Shown here one piece after another: positions 6,667-10,020 of a DNA stretch of 10,020 nucleotides. The DNA comes from JAFDVL01 sp043736395 (lineage in GTDB: Bacteria > Acidobacteriota > Blastocatellia > RBC074). The notes beneath the pieces are model-generated. The model was not told the DNA's origin and searched no databases. It saw only the letters and a program-made list of their open reading frames with translations. The DNA lies in NCBI GenBank assembly GCA_043736395.1, contig JAYTCQ010000065.1, forward strand, positions 1-10,020, in the 5' to 3' direction. The position numbers and the translations under genes were made by a program. Position 1 is the first letter of the stretch. Each line of letters begins with the position of its first letter.

Positions 6667-7224
6667 ATGAGTGAGTCACTACCCCTGAAAAAATCATTTG
6701 AATTCTCATCCCGCGAAATCGAAGAAGACATTCGTGCGCAGATCAGTCGCGCCTTTCATGAAGCGCGATGGCTGATCACAAATTTAATTTTGCCTGGCTC
6801 AGAAATTAAAGCGCCAACCATTGAACAAGCGACGAATTCTCCGCTGGCAGAACAAATGCGAACTGTCATCGAACACGCTGCCGGATTGCGCGAAGTCCCG
6901 AATGTTTACGGGCAATGTATGCAATTACTGCGCTTGCTTTACGGCAAAGCTCCCAGCCACGAACAAACCATTCCCACCGTTTTCTGGACGACGCCACTCG
7001 GTTCAGCCATTCACGAATGTTCGGGTAGCTTCACTGACCTCACAGAAGAAACCGAACTCAGCGAACCCGAAGCCGCAAGATTTCTGGGCGTCAGCCAATT
7101 AACGATTTTGAGCTATTGTCAGAATGAAGGATTGAAGCCAAGTCGGATGATTGGACCAAGGTGTTTATTTAAGGTAAATGAGTTAAGAGCTTTTCGAAAA
7201 CGAAGATTTCAGGAAGAAAGCTAA
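6667..7224 (+). CDS. Uncharacterised protein with C-terminal MerR/excisionase-like helix-turn-helix
   Basis: 185 aa. The N-terminal 125 residues match no family I recognise; they look mainly helical (for example 16-40 and 58-92) and contain no membrane segment. Residues 131-180 look like an HTH_17/excisionase-type DNA-binding domain: LSEPEAARFLGVSQLTILSY gives the two helices, GLKPSRMIG and RCLFKVNELRAFRKRR give the wing and the closing basic helix. In this family such domains recognise DNA, often as part of larger regulators. An in-frame TAG at 6649 forces the start to 6667. The ribosome site is poor. It is divergent from nadA with 160 bases between them containing an operator-like palindrome, so it is a candidate regulator of nadA or of itself, though this is only a positional argument. 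Confidence 0.72.
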   Translation: MSESLPLKKSFEFSSREIEEDIRAQISRAFHEARWLITNLILPGSEIKAPTIEQATNSPLAEQMRTVIEHAAGLREVPNVYGQCMQLLRLLYGKAPSHEQTIPTVFWTTPLGSAIHECSGSFTDLTEETELSEPEAARFLGVSQLTILSYCQNEGLKPSRMIGPRCLFKVNELRAFRKRRFQEES

Positions 7225-7268
7225 CATCATACTCAAAGAGGAACGTTGTGATGCTGGCTGAAATTTAT

Positions 7269-7315
7269 CCGAACAGTTATTCCGCTTCGTTGCAATCACT
7301 GTTCGGTTGTCTTTC
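7269..7315 (+). terminator. Probable terminator after the HTH gene
   Basis: Perfect 9-bp stem, ccgaacagt (7269-7277) and actgttcgg (7298-7306), with a 20-base loop and a partly T-rich tail (ttgtctttc). It lies between the HTH gene and the convergent secreted-protein gene. The long loop and imperfect tail keep confidence moderate. Confidence 0.45.
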
Positions 7316-7793
7316 AAGAACAAGAACCTGTGTTTGTAAATGGCATATACTTTAGCCCAAAGTCATTTTTCATAATGCCCTCTCGTTTATCTATTTCTTT
7401 CAACTTTCCCTGTAGAATTATCGGGCAAGAAGCCACGTTTTTCTTTTGCCATTGAACCAAGAAACGCCCCTCAAAAGTGAAGCGTACTCCGTTTACGAGA
7501 CTCGTCTCAAAGCTTAATTGCTTGCCGATGACTCTTATTTTTCTCAAGGTAAATTCTGCATAGCCATCATTTGTTTTAGCAAACAATCTTCCTCTATATA
7601 AAGTGACGCTCCTTGTTATTTTCGACCGAATTTCAAAGTAATCGAAATCAGCGAACTCAGCGCCAGTCAGATTCTCTCTGGCAATGTAATATCTACCCGA
7701 AGGAATCGCGTACGTTGAATTTGCCAGCAAGAGTTCGTTGCCAATAGCAAATATGAGAGACAGCAATAACAATGTACAGACTCTCTTTTTCAT
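7314..7793 (-). CDS. Secreted protein of unknown function
   Basis: 159 aa from ATG 7793. The frame stays open upstream to 7895, but the N-terminus after 7793 is a clean Sec signal peptide (MKKRVCTLLLLSLIFAIGNE onward, possible cleavage after NSTYA), and the extension would overlap the metallophosphoesterase gene. The mature part begins GRYYIARENLTGAEFADFDYF and is rich in alternating hydrophobic and charged residues (FEIRSK, SVTLYRGRLFAKT, YAEFTLRKIRVIG, FTFEGRFLVQWQKK), consistent with a beta-strand fold. One mature Cys (SCPIIL), no lipobox. I recognise no family. Base composition is visibly more AT-rich than the neighbours: 37% and 35% GC in the blocks 7321-7380 and 7561-7620, against 62-65% in blocks of nadA (5581-5640) and the phosphoesterase gene (8041-8100). 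It starts 43 bases after the phosphoesterase stop, so co-transcription is likely. There is no strong Shine-Dalgarno. Confidence 0.68.
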   Translation of the reverse strand: MKKRVCTLLLLSLIFAIGNELLLANSTYAIPSGRYYIARENLTGAEFADFDYFEIRSKITRSVTLYRGRLFAKTNDGYAEFTLRKIRVIGKQLSFETSLVNGVRFTFEGRFLVQWQKKNVASCPIILQGKLKEIDKREGIMKNDFGLKYMPFTNTGSCS

Positions 7794-7836
7794 TTCTTGC
7801 GATGTATATTTTATTGTGAACAACTGAACTAGAATT

Positions 7837-8751
7837 TTATTGTTGCAGCTCAAGCACCGAAACTTCCGGCATACACCCATATCGCAGCGGTACAACGACC
7901 GTTCCTAAACCACGATTCACATAAAGCTGTGTATTACCCAGCACCGCATGACCGCGCATAAATTTACGGCTCGGACGATGCAGCCATCTCGACAAAGCTG
8001 TATCTTTTTTCGGCGCGAGCAGCTTCCAGTCAATCTGTCCGCCGTGCGTATGTCCGCTCAGCATGAGGTCAACTCCGGCGCGCGCGGCTTCGCGGATTAA
8101 GGCGGGATTGTGCGCTAACAAAATGCGCGTTTCCAACCTTGAAGTTCCAGCTAAAGCGGCTTTCATATCGTCCAGCTTCACCATCAAATCGTCTACGCCA
8201 GCTACGCAAATTGTCGCGCCATCTTTTTCAAGACGAATATTTTCATTGCACAGGACGCGAATCTCTTGCGCTTCGAGCGCCTGTTTCATCATTGCGCCAT
8301 CCGTCCAATGATCGTGATTTCCAAGGACTGCATACACGCCATGCTTAGCTCGTAAATGTCCGAGCGCACGGGCGCAGCCGGGAATGTAATCAACCGAATG
8401 CGAAATATAATCTCCAGTCAAAACTACGAGGTCTGGCTCCAAAGTATTGACGTGGTCGCAAACCGAAGTGATCTCAGCCTCGCTCACAAAAGAGCTGTGA
8501 TGAATATCTGAAAGCTGAATAATTTTGAAATTATTGAAAGCCTCAGGCAATCTCGCAATTTTGATGGGAATATTAGTGACTTGTACGCGAGTCGTTTCAA
8601 ATAATGCAGCTCGTAAAAAATTGATTAGTTTACGACGACCTAACGACTCAGCAGTTAAAGGAGAGGAAAGATATTTCGATTGGTTGGAAACTCGGCTGAT
8701 CACCCGGTGCTTTACACGCAGATTGAAATCAGCCATTACTTTTCTTTTCAT
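7837..8751 (-). CDS. Metallophosphoesterase of the YkuE/YaeI type
   Basis: 304 aa. The calcineurin-like motifs are all present: SDIH (81-84), LTGDY (111-115), LGNHDH (143-148), AHNP (213-216) and SGHTHGGQ (232-239), supplying the D, H, N and H ligands of the two-metal site. YkuE/YaeI relatives are membrane-associated or exported and some hydrolyse UDP-diacylglucosamine or other phosphodiesters; the substrate here is unknown. Residues 38-58 read GRRKLINFLRAALFETTRV, resembling a Tat n-region, but the usual hydrophobic core before the catalytic domain is very short, so export is uncertain. Either ATG 8751 or ATG 8736 (MADFN) could be the start, and neither has a good Shine-Dalgarno. A consensus TATAAT lies upstream (8819-8824). 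The secreted-protein gene follows downstream. Confidence 0.9.
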   Translation of the reverse strand: MKRKVMADFNLRVKHRVISRVSNQSKYLSSPLTAESLGRRKLINFLRAALFETTRVQVTNIPIKIARLPEAFNNFKIIQLSDIHHSSFVSEAEITSVCDHVNTLEPDLVVLTGDYISHSVDYIPGCARALGHLRAKHGVYAVLGNHDHWTDGAMMKQALEAQEIRVLCNENIRLEKDGATICVAGVDDLMVKLDDMKAALAGTSRLETRILLAHNPALIREAARAGVDLMLSGHTHGGQIDWKLLAPKKDTALSRWLHRPSRKFMRGHAVLGNTQLYVNRGLGTVVVPLRYGCMPEVSVLELQQ

Positions 8752-8766
8752 TCAATTTTGACCGCT

Positions 8767-8788
8767 GCTGTTTGGGGACCCAGACAGC
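8767..8788. promoter_or_regulatory. Palindrome in the leader of the metallophosphoesterase gene
   Basis: gctgtttggg (8767-8776) and cccagacagc (8779-8788) pair over 10 bases with one mismatch (a wobble in plus-strand RNA) and only ga between them. It lies 15 bases upstream of ATG 8751. The tight symmetry suits a dimeric repressor site better than a stable RNA hairpin, whose closing loop would be strained; either is possible. Confidence 0.45.
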
Positions 8789-8818
8789 CATCAGCACGAA
8801 CTCCTTTTCAAGGCTTGA

Positions 8819-8848
8819 ATTATAGCTCTTTTGGATATGAAAGAGCAA
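8819..8848 (-). promoter_or_regulatory. Putative promoter with embedded inverted repeat, metallophosphoesterase gene
   Basis: On the minus strand a perfect TATAAT (8824 down to 8819) is preceded, after an 18-base spacer, by TTGCTC (8848 down to 8843). The spacer is almost exactly filled by an inverted repeat, gctcttt (8825-8831) and aaagagc (8840-8846), a common place for a repressor or activator site. Predicted transcription would start near 8812, leaving a leader of about 60 bases. The -35 match is partial. Confidence 0.5.
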
Positions 8849-8957
8849 GATTGAGGTGTTTAAAAGATTTAAGCCTGAGCAGTGGGTATTTTATATTTTT
8901 CCAAGTCTGCGGTAAGATGCAACGCTAATTATTACTAAAAACATTTCTTTTATTGTT

Positions 8958-9962
8958 ATGGAAATTAAAACCAAACGAAGAATCTCGCGGATTGTCCGTG
9001 AAAGAAAGATGGCAGCTAAAGCTTTACTGTCAACGAAACACACATTGCTGGCGCACATCATTCCGATGCGGCGTTGCAATCTGGCTTGCGGTTATTGTAA
9101 TGAATACGACAAGACTTCTGATCCGGTGCCTTTTGCAGAAATGCAAAAACGGATTGATAAGCTGGCTTCGTTTGGCACTTCGCTGATTGTCATTAGCGGC
9201 GGCGAACCGATGATGCATCCGCAAATTTGCGACATCATCGCTTACATTCGCAGCAAAAATATGCTCTGCGGATTGATTAGCAATGGCTACTACATGACCA
9301 GAGAAAACATCCGCAAGCTGAACGAAGCGCGGTTGGATTATTTGCAAATCAGCATTGATAATGTGACACCGGATGAAGTTTCGCAAAAAAGTTTGAAGGT
9401 GTTGGCTCCGCGCTACCTGCGTTATTTGTCCGAAGATGCTGAGTTTCACATCAACATCAATTCTGTCATTGGTGGAGGAATAAAAACGCCCGAAGACGCC
9501 TTAGCAGTTGCGGATAAAGCTGTCGAACTTGGATTTTCGACTTCGTTGGGGATCATTCACGACGGCACAGGTCAACTTAAATCTTTAAGCGACCGCGAAA
9601 TGACGATTTACAATAAACTCAAAAATTTCGGAAAAAGTGGATGGACTCGCTTCAATGGTTTTCAGGACGATCTCGCCCACGGCAAACCACACGAATGGCG
9701 ATGCCGCGCTGGTGCGCGTTACCTGTATATCTGCGAAGATGGACTCGTCCATTATTGTTCGCAGCAACGCGGATTCCCCGGCACTCCGATTGAGAATTAT
9801 TCGATGGATGACATCAAGCGGGAATTTTATTCAGAGAAGCCCTGTGCGAAATTTTGTACGATTGCCTGCGTCCAGCAAATCGCCTATTTCGATAATTGGC
9901 GTGCGCCGCAAACGTCTGAAAATCGTCCGACGTTCGAAGGCGAATTCGGCGGAGCGGTTTAG
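8958..9962 (+). CDS. Radical SAM protein with SPASM-like C-terminal cysteines
   Basis: 334 aa. The cluster motif CNLACGYC (C40, C44, C47) binds the [4Fe-4S] that cleaves S-adenosylmethionine, and SGGEP (80-84) is the SAM-binding motif, with later strand motifs GLISNGYYM (105-113) and LQISIDN (129-135). The C-terminal part holds six more cysteines, C249, C259, C267, C296, C300 and C304, spaced like an auxiliary-cluster (SPASM/twitch) domain, although the spacing is not canonical. Members modify peptides, cofactors or lipids; the substrate cannot be told from sequence, and no precursor peptide or partner gene lies beside it. The N-terminus is basic (KTKRRISRIVRERK). ATG 8958 has no clear Shine-Dalgarno; ATG 9009 is an alternative that would remove 17 residues. 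The gene ends 5 bases before copy 3 of the palindromic element. Confidence 0.88.
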   Translation: MEIKTKRRISRIVRERKMAAKALLSTKHTLLAHIIPMRRCNLACGYCNEYDKTSDPVPFAEMQKRIDKLASFGTSLIVISGGEPMMHPQICDIIAYIRSKNMLCGLISNGYYMTRENIRKLNEARLDYLQISIDNVTPDEVSQKSLKVLAPRYLRYLSEDAEFHININSVIGGGIKTPEDALAVADKAVELGFSTSLGIIHDGTGQLKSLSDREMTIYNKLKNFGKSGWTRFNGFQDDLAHGKPHEWRCRAGARYLYICEDGLVHYCSQQRGFPGTPIENYSMDDIKREFYSEKPCAKFCTIACVQQIAYFDNWRAPQTSENRPTFEGEFGGAV

Positions 9963-9967
9963 AAGAA

Positions 9968-10020
9968 TGCAGAAGCCCGCACGTGGTAAGGGCGTCTTTT
10001 CATAATGTGAAGGCGCCCTT
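9968..10020 (-). repeat. Partial copy (copy 3) of the interspersed palindromic element, reversed orientation
   Basis: The outer arm gcagaagcccgcacg (9969-9983), the inner pair agggcg (9989-9994) and cgccct (10014-10019), and the loop cataatg (10001-10007) are present; the far outer arm is beyond the window. The loop region (gtcttttcataatgt) matches the reverse complement of copy 2, not copy 2 itself, so this copy is inserted the other way round. It starts 6 bases after the radical SAM stop codon. Confidence 0.88.

Noticed and set aside
7794..7895. 34-residue N-terminal extension of the secreted protein
   Set aside because: It would overlap the phosphoesterase coding end and bury a clear signal peptide inside the protein.
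9030..9449. 139-codon open frame on the minus strand within the radical SAM gene
   Set aside because: Antisense to a gene with intact catalytic motifs; the protein has no recognisable motif and no ribosome site.
1..10020. CRISPR array, prophage or transposon
   Set aside because: No regularly spaced direct repeats, integrase, transposase or cas-like genes are visible; the repeats are isolated palindromes kilobases apart.

Overview
The window is about 10 kb of a moderately AT-leaning bacterial chromosome carrying ten genes on both strands. There is no rRNA, tRNA, CRISPR array or transposase. The best guess for the host is an Acidobacteriota member, possibly Blastocatellia-like. This rests only on the general style of several proteins (the Tat-exported sugar isomerase, the BON protein, the radical SAM enzyme) and on the interspersed palindromes, and no computation supports it.

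Layout, left to right. A half copy of a palindromic repeat (1-35) abuts the 3' end of a Tat-exported sugar phosphate isomerase/epimerase gene (42-920, minus). Divergent from it is tlyA (1048-1788, plus), followed by a WbpA-type nucleotide-sugar dehydrogenase (1926-3248, plus). A large 28-bp-arm inverted repeat (3251-3319) separates that gene from a Cof-type HAD phosphatase (3327-4178, plus). The last codons of the phosphatase lie inside a second, complete palindromic element (4157-4231). A short cyclophilin gene (4260-4694, plus) follows and converges, over a strong bidirectional terminator (4715-4764), on a gene for a small secreted BON-domain protein (4781-5152, minus).

nadA (5373-6506, minus) and a gene for an HTH protein of unknown function (6667-7224, plus) are divergent. 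Between them lies a perfect 9-bp-arm palindrome at 6531-6553 that looks like an operator. Next come an unrecognised secreted protein gene (7314-7793, minus) and a YkuE/YaeI-like metallophosphoesterase gene (7837-8751, minus), which probably share a transcript. The shared upstream region holds a perfect TATAAT box, an inverted repeat filling the promoter spacer, and a second palindrome near the start codon. A radical SAM enzyme with an SPASM-like C-terminus (8958-9962, plus) ends the window, followed at once by a third copy of the palindromic element (9968-10020, cut by the window edge).

The genes are mostly housekeeping: NAD synthesis, rRNA methylation, protein folding and cell-surface sugar nucleotides. 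They do not form one pathway. The most unusual content is non-coding. One palindromic element recurs three times, each time within a few bases of a stop codon or over it. A different long hairpin sits just before a start codon that lacks a Shine-Dalgarno sequence. Two intergenic regions contain operator-like palindromes. I found no convincing new multi-gene system such as a defence island or biosynthetic cluster.
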